In this document: one piece after another, positions 1 through 8,226 of the stretch | How positions within the stretch are numbered: the stretch's first letter is position 1 | How the letters are laid out: each line of letters begins with the position of its first letter | Source of the DNA: Bacillus sp. NEB1478 | GTDB lineage: Bacteria; Bacillota; Bacilli; Bacillales; Fictibacillaceae | Assembly (NCBI RefSeq): GCF_031582965.1 | Contig: NZ_CP134049.1 | Span: 620,001 to 684,000, forward strand | DNA: 64,000 nucleotides | Direction of reading: 5' to 3' | Program-made: the position numbers and the translations under genes | Notes under the pieces: generated by a model | Told to the model about the DNA's origin: nothing | The model's input: the letters and a program-made list of their open reading frames with translations, nothing else | The model's database searches: none

Positions 1-645
1 GTGACCACGTACCTGAGGGAAATGGTCATTTCCGTTCCGATTATTATCGTATTTTCGTTAATCATCGCACTTCTGCTCAACCAAAAAATCAAATTTCGCG
101 GCATGTTCCGGACGATTTTTTTTCTGCCGGTAATCATTGCGAGCGGACCTGTGATTAAAGAACTGATCGATCAGGGGATCACAACGATTCCTTCAATCGA
201 ACAATATGCGATCTATCAAGCGTTGAACGAAAACCCAGACGGATTTTTTAACGGAATCCTTCTGTATTTAATCAAAAATCTGATCGTGATCTTGTGGTAT
301 TCAGGCGTGCAAATCTTAATTTTTCTCGCAGCTCTGCAAAAGATGGACAAACAAATCTTTGAAGCAGCAAAAATTGATGGGGCAAGCAATTGGGAGTTTT
401 TCTGGAAAATCACCCTTCCAAGCTTAGTTCCGATGATCATTGTCAACTTGATTTATACAATCGTTATGTATTCGATCTTTTCATTGAACCCGATCATTGA
501 GCATATTCAGAAAAATATGTTCAAAGTGGACACTGGTTTCGGCTACGCATCAGCACTATCGTGGATTTACTTTTTGATCATCGCACTCGCACTTGTAATA
601 ACAGTCGGTGCCATGACGCTAAAGGGCAAGAAAAACTACACGTAA
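1..645 (+). CDS. Sugar ABC transporter permease, MalF-like (5' partial)
   Basis: This is an integral-membrane subunit of a binding-protein-dependent sugar importer, which forms the channel together with the next gene. The visible 214 residues hold several hydrophobic segments and the cytoplasmic EAA loop that contacts the ATPase (EAAKIDGASNWEFFWK, about residues 121-136). Family members are usually about 290-320 residues with six membrane spans, and the frame is open at base 1, so the true start lies upstream of the window and the GTG at position 1 is not claimed as the start. It is followed after 15 bases by a second permease and then two glycosidase-type genes. That context suggests uptake of an oligosaccharide that is hydrolysed inside the cell. 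The substrate cannot be read from this sequence. Confidence 0.92.
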   Translation: MTTYLREMVISVPIIIVFSLIIALLLNQKIKFRGMFRTIFFLPVIIASGPVIKELIDQGITTIPSIEQYAIYQALNENPDGFFNGILLYLIKNLIVILWYSGVQILIFLAALQKMDKQIFEAAKIDGASNWEFFWKITLPSLVPMIIVNLIYTIVMYSIFSLNPIIEHIQKNMFKVDTGFGYASALSWIYFLIIALALVITVGAMTLKGKKNYT

Positions 646-660
646 AAGGAGGTGTGGAAG

Positions 661-1608
661 ATGCAGACAAAAACACAGCAGCTGGAGAAATATTATTTCA
701 AATCGAAAAGAATGTTTTTAGGTATGCAAGGCACAGATGGACTGCTTTTTAAAATCCTGATCTATGGGCTCTTAGTGGGCATCGGCTTTGTGTATCTGTT
801 TCCGCTTCTCTATATGGGCGTTTATAGCTTCAAAAGTCTCGATGATCTGCTGAATCCGCTCGTGAACTGGTTTCCGACTCAGTTTTATACCGGAAACTAC
901 GTGCAGGCGAACCAGGTCCTGAATTTCTTTTCCACCTTGGTTGAAACGCTTTATGTAACGGTTCTTCCAGCATTGGCGCAAACTGCAGTCGCTGCGGTTG
1001 TCGGTTACGGGCTTGCACGTTTTGAATTCAAAGGAAAGAAAATCATATTTGTTTTAGTGCTGACGACTTTTATCATCCCGCCGCAAGTAACGCTCATTCC
1101 GAGGTACATCTTTTTCAATGAGCTCAACATTCTCGGCAGCTTAAAAGCGTTCATGCTTCCTGCGACGTTTGGACAAGGGCTAAACAGCGCAATTTTCATC
1201 TTGATCTTTTATCAGTTTTTTAGAGCGGTGCCAAAAGCACTGGAAGAAGCAGCACAGCTGGACGGAGCGGGTCACTTCCGCATTTTCTTTACGATCGCAC
1301 TGCCGATGGCCGTTCCTGCGATCATCATTTCGTTTTTATTCTCGTTCGTTTGGTACTGGAATGAAACGTATCTTGCATCGATCTACTTTGGAGATGCGCT
1401 CACAACACTGCCGCTTCAGCTGCAAAAGTTCGTTGCCACCTATCAAAAAATGTTCCCGGCTGAAATGGGACTCGGCGGAAATCAACTGAACGAAGGCATC
1501 AAGATGGCAGGCACTGTTTTATCTATTTTACCGCTATTAATCGTGTATTTTATTACACAGCGCTGGTTTGTCGAAGGTGTTGACCGATCAGGAATCACTG
1601 GAGAATAA
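661..1608 (+). CDS. Sugar ABC transporter permease, MalG-like
   Basis: This is the second permease subunit of the carbohydrate ABC importer, 315 residues long. An N-terminal soluble stretch precedes the first membrane span (about residues 33-55), five more spans follow, and the EAA loop reads EEAAQLDGAGHFRIFF near residues 196-211. The ATG at 661 is chosen because AAAGGAGG at 644-651 sits at normal spacing; an in-frame GTG at 652 would abut the ribosome-binding site. It follows the MalF-like partner by 15 bases and precedes the glycoamylase-family gene by 24 bases, so it is in the same operon. No ATPase gene is present here. Such importers often share a housekeeping ATPase (MsmX type), which is an inference for this strain. 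Confidence 0.93.
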   Translation: MQTKTQQLEKYYFKSKRMFLGMQGTDGLLFKILIYGLLVGIGFVYLFPLLYMGVYSFKSLDDLLNPLVNWFPTQFYTGNYVQANQVLNFFSTLVETLYVTVLPALAQTAVAAVVGYGLARFEFKGKKIIFVLVLTTFIIPPQVTLIPRYIFFNELNILGSLKAFMLPATFGQGLNSAIFILIFYQFFRAVPKALEEAAQLDGAGHFRIFFTIALPMAVPAIIISFLFSFVWYWNETYLASIYFGDALTTLPLQLQKFVATYQKMFPAEMGLGGNQLNEGIKMAGTVLSILPLLIVYFITQRWFVEGVDRSGITGE

Positions 1609-1632
1609 CGTATAAATAGGAGGAGAAATTTG

Positions 1633-2850
1633 ATGGATACTCAAAAACTGTTAGAAGCAGAAGCAAAAGGGTGTTTTGATTTTTTCTGGAACGAGGCGAA
1701 CTCGGATAAATACAGCCCAGGATACGGACTGATTCTCGATCAATCAAAAAATAAAAAAGTGGCGAGCATCGCTTCAGTTGGATTCGGCTTAACCGCGATT
1801 ATCATCGGGATCGAACGCGGCTGGATCACACGAGAACAAGGCTATGAGCGCACAAAAGGAACGCTCGAAACTTTTCTTAACAACGTAGAGCAAGAGAGCG
1901 GGTTTTTCTATCACTTTTTAGACATGCAGACTGGGAAGAAAAATGAAGCGTTTTACGATTGTGCTTCCATTATTGACACGACGTTGTTCTTAAGCGGCGC
2001 GATCACTTCTGCTGAATATTTTGGCGGAGAGATTGCAGCGCTTTTTGAACAAATTTTTGCACGTGTCGATTGGACCATTTTTTACGACGAAAAAGTGAAC
2101 CAATATTACATGGGCTACACACCTGAGCGTGGCGGGTTCGGCCATTGGGATATGTACGCTGAACAGATGATACAGTACGTGCTAGGTGTCGCTTCACCAA
2201 CACACCCTGTTCCTGCGAAAATTTATGAAGGCTTTGACCGCCGAAAAGGAACGTACGGCGACTATGAGTACGTGAATTCCCCTGGCGGAGCTCTGTTCGT
2301 CCATCAATACTCACACGCGTTTATCGATTTCCGAGGTGTGGTAGACGGTGACGGAAACGAATGGTTCGAGAATTCTGTAAAAGCTACACTCGCGAACCGT
2401 CAATTTTGTATTGATAAGTCCAGTGAATTCAAAACCTATCATGAAAATTCTTGGGGACTGACAGCGAGCGCGAGCCCAACCGGCTATCGCGTGCCAGGTG
2501 CACCACCTTATCATCCGAACTGTGAACCGGAATTAGAAGGAACAGTGGCACCAACTGGAGCAACAGGTTCGATCGTTTTCACTCCGGAAGAATCAATCGC
2601 TGCCATGAAGTATTTTTATGAAAACCACCCACAGCTTTGGGGTGAATACGGTTTTTGGGATTCGTATAATTTAGACGTTAGCCCGCCTTGGTATTCCGAT
2701 CACGTAATCGGCATCGACAAGGGTATCACATTGTTGATGATCGAAAACTACCAAACTGGACTCGTGTGGGATCTGTATATGAAAAATAAATACGTTCAGC
2801 TTGGTATCGAGATGCTAGGCTGGAAAAAGAAAGAGGAGAGCCGAATCTAA
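1633..2850 (+). CDS. Glycoamylase-family (PF10091-like) glycoside-active protein
   Basis: The 405-residue protein belongs to the 'putative glucoamylase' family. I recognise the alpha/alpha-barrel style of the fold and the C-terminal block with YGFWDSYNLD, GIDKGITLLMIENYQTG and VWDLYMKN. There is no signal peptide, so it is probably cytoplasmic and acts on imported oligosaccharides. Members of this family include characterised GH144-type endo-beta-1,2-glucanases, but the exact activity here is unknown. ATG 1633 is preferred over TTG 1630 because GGAGGAG (1619-1625) is well spaced from it. The stop overlaps the ATG of the GH35 gene (TAATG), which implies translational coupling and joint action with that glycosidase. 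Confidence 0.85.
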   Translation: MDTQKLLEAEAKGCFDFFWNEANSDKYSPGYGLILDQSKNKKVASIASVGFGLTAIIIGIERGWITREQGYERTKGTLETFLNNVEQESGFFYHFLDMQTGKKNEAFYDCASIIDTTLFLSGAITSAEYFGGEIAALFEQIFARVDWTIFYDEKVNQYYMGYTPERGGFGHWDMYAEQMIQYVLGVASPTHPVPAKIYEGFDRRKGTYGDYEYVNSPGGALFVHQYSHAFIDFRGVVDGDGNEWFENSVKATLANRQFCIDKSSEFKTYHENSWGLTASASPTGYRVPGAPPYHPNCEPELEGTVAPTGATGSIVFTPEESIAAMKYFYENHPQLWGEYGFWDSYNLDVSPPWYSDHVIGIDKGITLLMIENYQTGLVWDLYMKNKYVQLGIEMLGWKKKEESRI

Positions 2851-5279
2851 TGATTGAGATTAAAAACAAACAAATCCTGATCGATGGCAAACCTCAATTG
2901 ATCATGTGCGGTGAGATTCACTACTATCGTCTCGACCGCAGCGAATGGCAAGACCGACTGGACAAGCTAAGAGAAGCTGGCTGCAATGCAGTAGCGACTT
3001 ATATTCCGTGGCTGATCCATGAACCGGTTGAAGGTCAGTTTGATTTTACAGGCAAGACACGTCCTGAATTGGATTTAGTCGCTTTTATCGATCTTTGTAA
3101 AGAGAACGACTTTTACTTCTTTGTTCGTCCAGGTCCGTTCATTATGGCGGAAATGAAAAACGAAGGACTTCCGTATTGGGTTTATAAAAAGCATCCTGAG
3201 ATCATTCCCGTTGGGTGGGACGGAAAACAAGCGCCGACATCTACCGTTGATTATTTAGCTCCGAACTTTTTGAGTGCAGTCCGGAATTGGTATGAAGCAT
3301 TAATGGAGGTTGTGACACCAAGACTTTATTGTAATGGAGGAAACATCATCGCCTTTCAGCTAGATAACGAAGTAGGAATGCTTTCGTGGGTCAGCAACAC
3401 GCCTGATCTGACAGACTTTGTGATCGATGATTTTTCTGAGTGGCTGTCTGGAAAATATGGTGCAGAATTGAGTGGACGTTATCCGTTTAACTTTAAAGAC
3501 AATGAATCTCGCAACACGGCGATCCGTTCTCCAAAAGAAGAATACGCAGCGGAATTGATGAAAGATCTCGGGTATTACATGCGTAACCGATTTGCTAGAT
3601 ATATAGATACTTTACGGAATTTTGCTGAAGAATTCGGTGTGCGTGACATCCCGTTCGTCGTAAACATTCACGGAACAGGCGGCGGTCGCGGACTAACGTA
3701 TCCAATCGGCATCAGCCAGCTCTATGAATCTTATACGCAGGAATCTGGTTATCTATCAGGATCAGACATTTATTTTGGCGATCTCGACATGACGACATTT
3801 CAGGATCTCTATGTGATCAACGGCTTGATGGACGCGGTTCATAACCCTGATCAGCCATTAACATCAGTGGAATTTAACTGTGGTGACGCTAACTTCGGCA
3901 ACAACTACGGAGGCCGTTTAGATCCGTCTGCAGCCGATTTTAAAATGAGAATGTGCCTCGCGCAAGGGAACCGCCTCATCAACTATTATTTGTTTACTGG
4001 CGGCCGAAACTATCGGTTGGATTCGAGTGTCGGCGATGGCAACGACCGGATTGCTTTTACAGGTGAACGCCACGGTTTCGCGGCTCCGATCAGTCCTGAA
4101 GGCGAGTACAATTACACCTTCCCTCGCATGGCGCGCGGAATCAAGAACATCATGTCAGTTGCGGATAAAGTTGCGGCGATGGATGAGGATCGTGATAACA
4201 TCTCATTCGCGTTCATTCCCGACTACTACATGACCGAGTATAAATATCCGAGCAGCGATGTGATGAAAGAAATCGTGAGCAACATCGAGGCGAACCGCGG
4301 TGCGGGTGCATGGGAAATCGTCGCCCGTGCCATGCTTTTATTGGGCTATCGATTTAGTGCTACTGATGTGCAAAATCAGCCTCTGTCGGTTGAAAAAACA
4401 CCAGTGTTAGTATTGCCTTCCGCTCGTTACATGGACAGTGCGATCCAAAGCAAGCTCGTTCATTATCTGAACAAAGGCGGAAAAGTTTTATTATACGGAG
4501 AAGTTCCGCTTTATGATATGGAAGGAAAATCGTGTACGATTCTTGCAGAGGCTTTGAGGGTTAAAGTAAAAGGCGTTGAGCGTGACAGCCACCTCCACTT
4601 CCTATCACTGTACGCGGAGAATTGGGCAGCACCACGGCCAGAAGTGAGAACTCACTTTGCACAAGTATTTGAGGCGGATGGGGCAGTACTGCCGATTTTA
4701 AAAGTGTATGGAACGGACGATATTTGCGGTTTTGACGTGGAGGTTGGAGAAGGCGAGGCCATTGTAATCGCAGCAGCTTATGCATGTGATCTCGACTTTT
4801 TTAAACAAGTGTTTAAAAAGCTCGGTGCAAAAGCTGGCTTGACACACGATTTCAAGCACCACGGAATTTTTATGACATCGACCTCGAACGCTGAAGGTGA
4901 GAGGTTCCTGCATCTCTTGAACCTGGACGGATTGGATAAAACGTTTAAGGTCTATGAAAATGGTGAAGCGCTGTTTGATGGGAGAGAAGTTCTTTTGCAA
5001 AGTAAAGATGGTGTAATGCTTCCATTGAACGTTGATCTAGATGGACGTAAGATTGCGTATTCGACCGCTGAAATCGCGTCGATCAGTGAAGGAAGCATCG
5101 AATTCCGCTTAACTCAGCCCGAGGACGTAATCGTATTTGAAGGTGACTTGGAATTCTCAGCAAATGAACACTATTTTGTTGAAAAAAAACGAGATGGATT
5201 TACGAAAATTACAAGCCGAAAACACGCTAAAGTCGACGATAAGCTAGTCGTGGAGTTTGAATTGAGCTTAAAACATTAA
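2850..5279 (+). CDS. Glycoside hydrolase family 35, beta-galactosidase-like
   Basis: This is an exo-acting retaining beta-glycosidase of 809 residues with no signal peptide, so it should act in the cytoplasm. The TIM-barrel start is clear (CGEIHYYRL near 20-28; FVRPGPFIMAEM near 91-102). The acid/base glutamate is probably E174 in AFQLDNEVG, and the nucleophile is probably E341 in LTSVEFNCGDANFG. A C-terminal beta-rich region follows. GH35 enzymes are mostly beta-galactosidases, but some act on other beta-glycosides. The pairing with a glycoamylase-family protein and an ABC importer leaves room for a different substrate such as a beta-glucan fragment. It is the last gene of the operon and is followed by a strong terminator. 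Confidence 0.9.
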   Translation: MIEIKNKQILIDGKPQLIMCGEIHYYRLDRSEWQDRLDKLREAGCNAVATYIPWLIHEPVEGQFDFTGKTRPELDLVAFIDLCKENDFYFFVRPGPFIMAEMKNEGLPYWVYKKHPEIIPVGWDGKQAPTSTVDYLAPNFLSAVRNWYEALMEVVTPRLYCNGGNIIAFQLDNEVGMLSWVSNTPDLTDFVIDDFSEWLSGKYGAELSGRYPFNFKDNESRNTAIRSPKEEYAAELMKDLGYYMRNRFARYIDTLRNFAEEFGVRDIPFVVNIHGTGGGRGLTYPIGISQLYESYTQESGYLSGSDIYFGDLDMTTFQDLYVINGLMDAVHNPDQPLTSVEFNCGDANFGNNYGGRLDPSAADFKMRMCLAQGNRLINYYLFTGGRNYRLDSSVGDGNDRIAFTGERHGFAAPISPEGEYNYTFPRMARGIKNIMSVADKVAAMDEDRDNISFAFIPDYYMTEYKYPSSDVMKEIVSNIEANRGAGAWEIVARAMLLLGYRFSATDVQNQPLSVEKTPVLVLPSARYMDSAIQSKLVHYLNKGGKVLLYGEVPLYDMEGKSCTILAEALRVKVKGVERDSHLHFLSLYAENWAAPRPEVRTHFAQVFEADGAVLPILKVYGTDDICGFDVEVGEGEAIVIAAAYACDLDFFKQVFKKLGAKAGLTHDFKHHGIFMTSTSNAEGERFLHLLNLDGLDKTFKVYENGEALFDGREVLLQSKDGVMLPLNVDLDGRKIAYSTAEIASISEGSIEFRLTQPEDVIVFEGDLEFSANEHYFVEKKRDGFTKITSRKHAKVDDKLVVEFELSLKH

Positions 5280-5287
5280 AAGTGGAG

Positions 5288-5317
5288 GGAACGATCCTTG
5301 AATCGTTCCTTCTTTTT
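5288..5317 (+). terminator. Rho-independent terminator of the ABC/GH35 operon
   Basis: The 8-bp stem GGAACGAT/ATCGTTCC has a 6-base loop and is followed by TTCTTTTT. It lies 9 bases after the GH35 stop. The same stem sequence terminates the alpha-mannosidase gene at 10857. Confidence 0.9.
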
Positions 5318-5329
5318 GTGTGTGAAGAC

Positions 5330-5397
5330 GTTTATTTGGGAAACGAAGCGATTTATGTGGACTCGTGTAACAAACTATAATAACACGTACCGTAAAC
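5330..5397 (+). repeat. Dispersed TTTATGTGG-unit repeat, copy 1
   Basis: Two degenerate ~21-bp units beginning GTTTATTTGGG and ATTTATGTGG are followed by a conserved tail with GTGTAAC and then AACACGTACCGTAAAC. The tail nearly matches copy 4 at 25706-25816, with a two-base length difference. It sits between a terminator and the promoter of the GntR gene. Its function is unknown. Confidence 0.7.
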
Positions 5398-5443
5398 TCA
5401 ACCTCACCGACACGCCTCCTCCCATGAAGATTCATCGGCAATG

Positions 5444-5452
5444 TGATAGAAT
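5444..5452 (+). promoter_or_regulatory. Extended -10 promoter for the GntR regulator
   Basis: The sequence TGATAGAAT fits an extended -10 element (TGn followed by TAGAAT), 22 bases before the gene's ATG. No good -35 is visible. The surrounding 14-mer ATGTGATAGAATAA is identical to the one in front of galU at 52409-52422. Confidence 0.45.
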
Positions 5453-5473
5453 AAATACGGGTGAATGTAAATT

Positions 5474-6178
5474 ATGGCAAAACTATATCAAGAAATCTGT
5501 GAATATCTTTTAAACAAAATCAAAATCGGCGAGTTCCGACCAGATGATAAAGTTCCTTCTGAAAACGAACTGGCTGAAATGTTCCAAGTTAGCCGAATGA
5601 CAGCAAGGAAGGCTGTTGACAGCTTAGTTTCTCGTAATTATTTATATAAACAGGCGGGAAAAGGGACGTACGTTACCAATCAAAAAGAAAAAATTAAGAT
5701 TTATTTTGACGGTTCCATGGGCTTTAATGAACGGACACTTTATAACAATAAAGTTCCTTATACAGTTGTGCTCAAATTCGAAAAAAAGACTCACAATCAA
5801 ATGATTCAGCAAAAGCTCAAAATGGATGAAGAAGAAGTTTATTATATTGAGCGCCTGCGGTATGTAGATGGAATTCCAGCAGTTTTTGAAATCACATATA
5901 TGCCGGTCTATCTGTTTCCAGATCTGCAACAGCAAGATCTTTCAATCTCCAAATATGATTACGTTCATTCATTAGGTCACAACATAAAAGGTAACGAAAA
6001 AGAGTTCTTTGCTGTAATTCCAGATGAACACATTCAACGCCAGCTGCAATTAAATGAACATACGCCGGTATTCAAGGTAGAGCTCACGTCAAGCTTAGAG
6101 AACGGTTTAATATTTGAGTATACGAAAATATTCTACAATCAAAAGCATTTCCGTTTTCTCGAAATATACGATAAATAA
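5474..6178 (+). CDS. GntR-family (HutC/UTRA) transcriptional regulator, MngR-like
   Basis: This 234-residue DNA-binding regulator carries an N-terminal winged helix-turn-helix (about residues 5-70; SENELAEMFQVSRMTARKAV is the recognition region). A C-terminal UTRA ligand-binding domain (about 90-230) typically senses a phosphorylated sugar. It lies directly upstream of a PTS permease and an alpha-mannosidase, in the same order as the E. coli mngR-mngA-mngB locus. I therefore infer that it represses those genes and is released by mannosylglycerate-phosphate or a related mannoside-phosphate. The target is probably the GTATATAC palindrome at 6251-6258. TreR and other sugar-PTS repressors are close relatives, so the exact effector is uncertain. 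Confidence 0.9.
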   Translation: MAKLYQEICEYLLNKIKIGEFRPDDKVPSENELAEMFQVSRMTARKAVDSLVSRNYLYKQAGKGTYVTNQKEKIKIYFDGSMGFNERTLYNNKVPYTVVLKFEKKTHNQMIQQKLKMDEEEVYYIERLRYVDGIPAVFEITYMPVYLFPDLQQQDLSISKYDYVHSLGHNIKGNEKEFFAVIPDEHIQRQLQLNEHTPVFKVELTSSLENGLIFEYTKIFYNQKHFRFLEIYDK

Positions 6179-6185
6179 AATCTTA

Positions 6186-6199
6186 TGAAAGCGTTGACA
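6186..6199 (+). promoter_or_regulatory. CcpA cre site overlapping the PTS promoter
   Basis: TGAAAGCGTTGACA matches the cre consensus TGWAANCGNTNWCA at every position. Its right half is the -35 box (TTGACA) of the PTS operon. CcpA bound here would block RNA polymerase, which fits catabolite repression of an alternative-sugar operon. Confidence 0.75.
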
Positions 6200-6222
6200 A
6201 AAACAAGTGAATGCTTCATAAT
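6194..6222 (+). promoter_or_regulatory. SigA promoter of the PTS/alpha-mannosidase operon
   Basis: A consensus -35 TTGACA (6194-6199) is separated by 17 bases from the -10 CATAAT (6217-6222). It lies about 70 bases before the mngA start codon and overlaps the cre site. Confidence 0.75.
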
Positions 6223-6242
6223 TTTTTTAAACTATTAGTTGG

Positions 6243-6267
6243 CTATACAAGTATATACATCGTATAC
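6243..6267 (+). promoter_or_regulatory. Probable operator of the GntR/UTRA regulator
   Basis: The perfect palindrome GTATATAC (6251-6258) fits the GT-N-TA-N-AC pattern described for HutC-subfamily operators. Related half-sites CTATAC (6243-6248) and GTATAC (6262-6267) flank it. The site lies just downstream of the predicted transcription start, a typical repressor position. Confidence 0.55.
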
Positions 6268-6292
6268 AACTTCAAGAAACGGAGGGAGTTTT

Positions 6293-8206
6293 ATGGAGCT
6301 TTCAAAGTTAACTTCTGAAGAGTTAGTCATTCTTCAAGCTTCCTATAAAAGCAAAACGGAAGTGATTACTGATCTAGTTCAAAGACTTGAGCAGCAAGGC
6401 AAGATTACATCAGCAGACCACTTTTATAAAGATGTGATGAAAAGGGAATCAGAGGGTGTCACCGGAATGGAAAAAGGTTTAGCCATTCCGCATGGCAAAT
6501 CAAGCAGTGTAAAAGAAGCAAGCTTTGCGGTAGCCGTTTTGGAAAATCCGTTAGATGATTGGGAAAGTCTAGATCCATCAAATCGTGTAAATCTCGTATT
6601 CCTTTTGGCAATACCAGATGGAGAAGCGGGTTCAACTCATTTAACAATCCTATCAGAGTTAAGTAAAAGACTAGTAGATGACGCATATCGAGAACGCCTC
6701 GTTGATTCAGCGAGCTCTGAGGAATTTTTACAAAATCTCGATTATGAAGATAAAAAAGAAAATACAAATCAGAAGTTAAACAACCGTTTAATGTTAGCCG
6801 TTACAGCATGTCCGGCAGGAATCGCTCACACTTATATGGCAGCTGAAGCACTTGAACGTGCCGGCCGTGATCAAGGCATCTTCGTCCGCGTAGAAAAACA
6901 AGGCGCAAACGGGATAGAGGATCCATTTACAGAAGAAGAATTAGAATCAGCAGAAGCTGTTATTTTCGCAAATGACGTACAGGTAAAAAACGCAGATCGG
7001 TTTGAAGCTCTGCCCATATTAGAAGCGTCAGTTGCCGCACCATTAAAAAACGCTGAAAAGCTGATTAAAGATGCATTAGCACTGCCCAAAAAAACAGATG
7101 ATGTAAAACAAAAAAGCACGACGAAAAAAGTGAACCAAGGCAAAGAATCAGTCGGCCAGGAAATTAAACAAGCCGTATTAACAGGAATTTCCTACATCGT
7201 TCCTCTCATTATTGCCGGTGGTATGCTGCTCGCCGTTTCCTTATTTATCGCACAAGCATTTGATCTGCAAAAACAATATGACACAGCAGGAACACTGCTC
7301 AACCTTTTCCGTGAATTAGGTGGAGGCATGCTAGGAACATTGATGGTACCTGTATTAGCAGCTTATATATCGTATTCGATCGCAGATAAACCTGGTTTAG
7401 CACCTGGTTTTGCTGCAGGTCTTGCCGCAAGTCTGATTAATACAGGGTTTGTTGGAGGTCTCCTAGGTGGTTTAGTTGCCGGTTATTTAATGAAATGGAT
7501 GAAAAATAACATTAAGACTTCTGGGGTTTTTTCTGGCTTCGTTTCCTTCTGGGTCTATCCTGTATTTGGAACACTAATCATCAGTGCACTTATGTTTCTC
7601 GTCATCGGAAAACCAATCGTCGCACTAAATGATGCTTTGGTTGGTTGGCTTGAAGGTCTTTCAGGATCTAACGCAATTATTTTAGGAGCAGTACTCGGAA
7701 TAATGGCTTCTTTTGACTTAGGCGGACCCGTTAATAAAGCAGCATATGCCTTTTGTATCGGAGTAATGGCAGATGGGAATTTCCTGCCTTATGCAGCATT
7801 TGCATCCGTAAAAATGGTATCTGCTTTTACAGTGACATTCGCAACGGTCCTATTCAAAAAGTATTTTGAAGAATACGAGATTGAAGTTGGAAAATCAACT
7901 TGGATACTAGGGTTGGCAGGGATTACGGAAGGAGCCATCCCTTTCATGCTGAAAGATCCCGTACGCGTCATTTTTTCATTTGTCGTCGGATCGGCTGTGA
8001 CAGGTGCAATCGTAGCGTACTTCGGAATTGGTTTACCGGTGCCTGGTGCAGGAATCTTCTCGCTGTTCTTCTTAAAAGGAAAAGCGTTGCTGACAGCCAT
8101 GGGAATCTGGTTTGGCGCAGCGCTCATCGGAACATTCATATCAACTACAATTCTAGTCATCTTAAAAATGCAGCGACATAAAAAACTACAAAAGCAAACA
8201 GCCTGA
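6293..8206 (+). CDS. mngA: PTS fructose/mannosylglycerate-type permease IIABC
   Basis: This phosphotransferase-system permease imports and phosphorylates a sugar or glycoside. It has 637 residues in the order IIA-IIB-IIC. The IIA domain (1-150) has the phosphorylated His67 in AIPHGKSS. The IIB domain (165-265) has the active Cys173 in TACPAGIAHT. The IIC domain (about 300-630) is hydrophobic with roughly ten spans. ATG 6293 is chosen because GGAGGGAG (6281-6288) sits just before it; an earlier in-frame start at 6239 would put unrelated residues before the domain. The fructose-family IIABC order fits MngA (HrsA) and FruA types. The adjacent GH38 alpha-mannosidase and UTRA regulator favour a mannoside such as mannosylglycerate as substrate. 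Confidence 0.9.
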   Translation: MELSKLTSEELVILQASYKSKTEVITDLVQRLEQQGKITSADHFYKDVMKRESEGVTGMEKGLAIPHGKSSSVKEASFAVAVLENPLDDWESLDPSNRVNLVFLLAIPDGEAGSTHLTILSELSKRLVDDAYRERLVDSASSEEFLQNLDYEDKKENTNQKLNNRLMLAVTACPAGIAHTYMAAEALERAGRDQGIFVRVEKQGANGIEDPFTEEELESAEAVIFANDVQVKNADRFEALPILEASVAAPLKNAEKLIKDALALPKKTDDVKQKSTTKKVNQGKESVGQEIKQAVLTGISYIVPLIIAGGMLLAVSLFIAQAFDLQKQYDTAGTLLNLFRELGGGMLGTLMVPVLAAYISYSIADKPGLAPGFAAGLAASLINTGFVGGLLGGLVAGYLMKWMKNNIKTSGVFSGFVSFWVYPVFGTLIISALMFLVIGKPIVALNDALVGWLEGLSGSNAIILGAVLGIMASFDLGGPVNKAAYAFCIGVMADGNFLPYAAFASVKMVSAFTVTFATVLFKKYFEEYEIEVGKSTWILGLAGITEGAIPFMLKDPVRVIFSFVVGSAVTGAIVAYFGIGLPVPGAGIFSLFFLKGKALLTAMGIWFGAALIGTFISTTILVILKMQRHKKLQKQTA

Positions 8207-8226
8207 CTCATGAAAAGGAGAAGAAT

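Noticed and set aside
2003..2314. 103-codon minus-strand ORF in the glycoamylase-family gene
   Set aside because: Shadow of a conserved coding region without a ribosome-binding site.
5298..5513. 71-codon ORF between the GH35 and GntR genes
   Set aside because: It begins inside a terminator hairpin, runs through the dispersed repeat and overlaps the GntR start; no ribosome-binding site.
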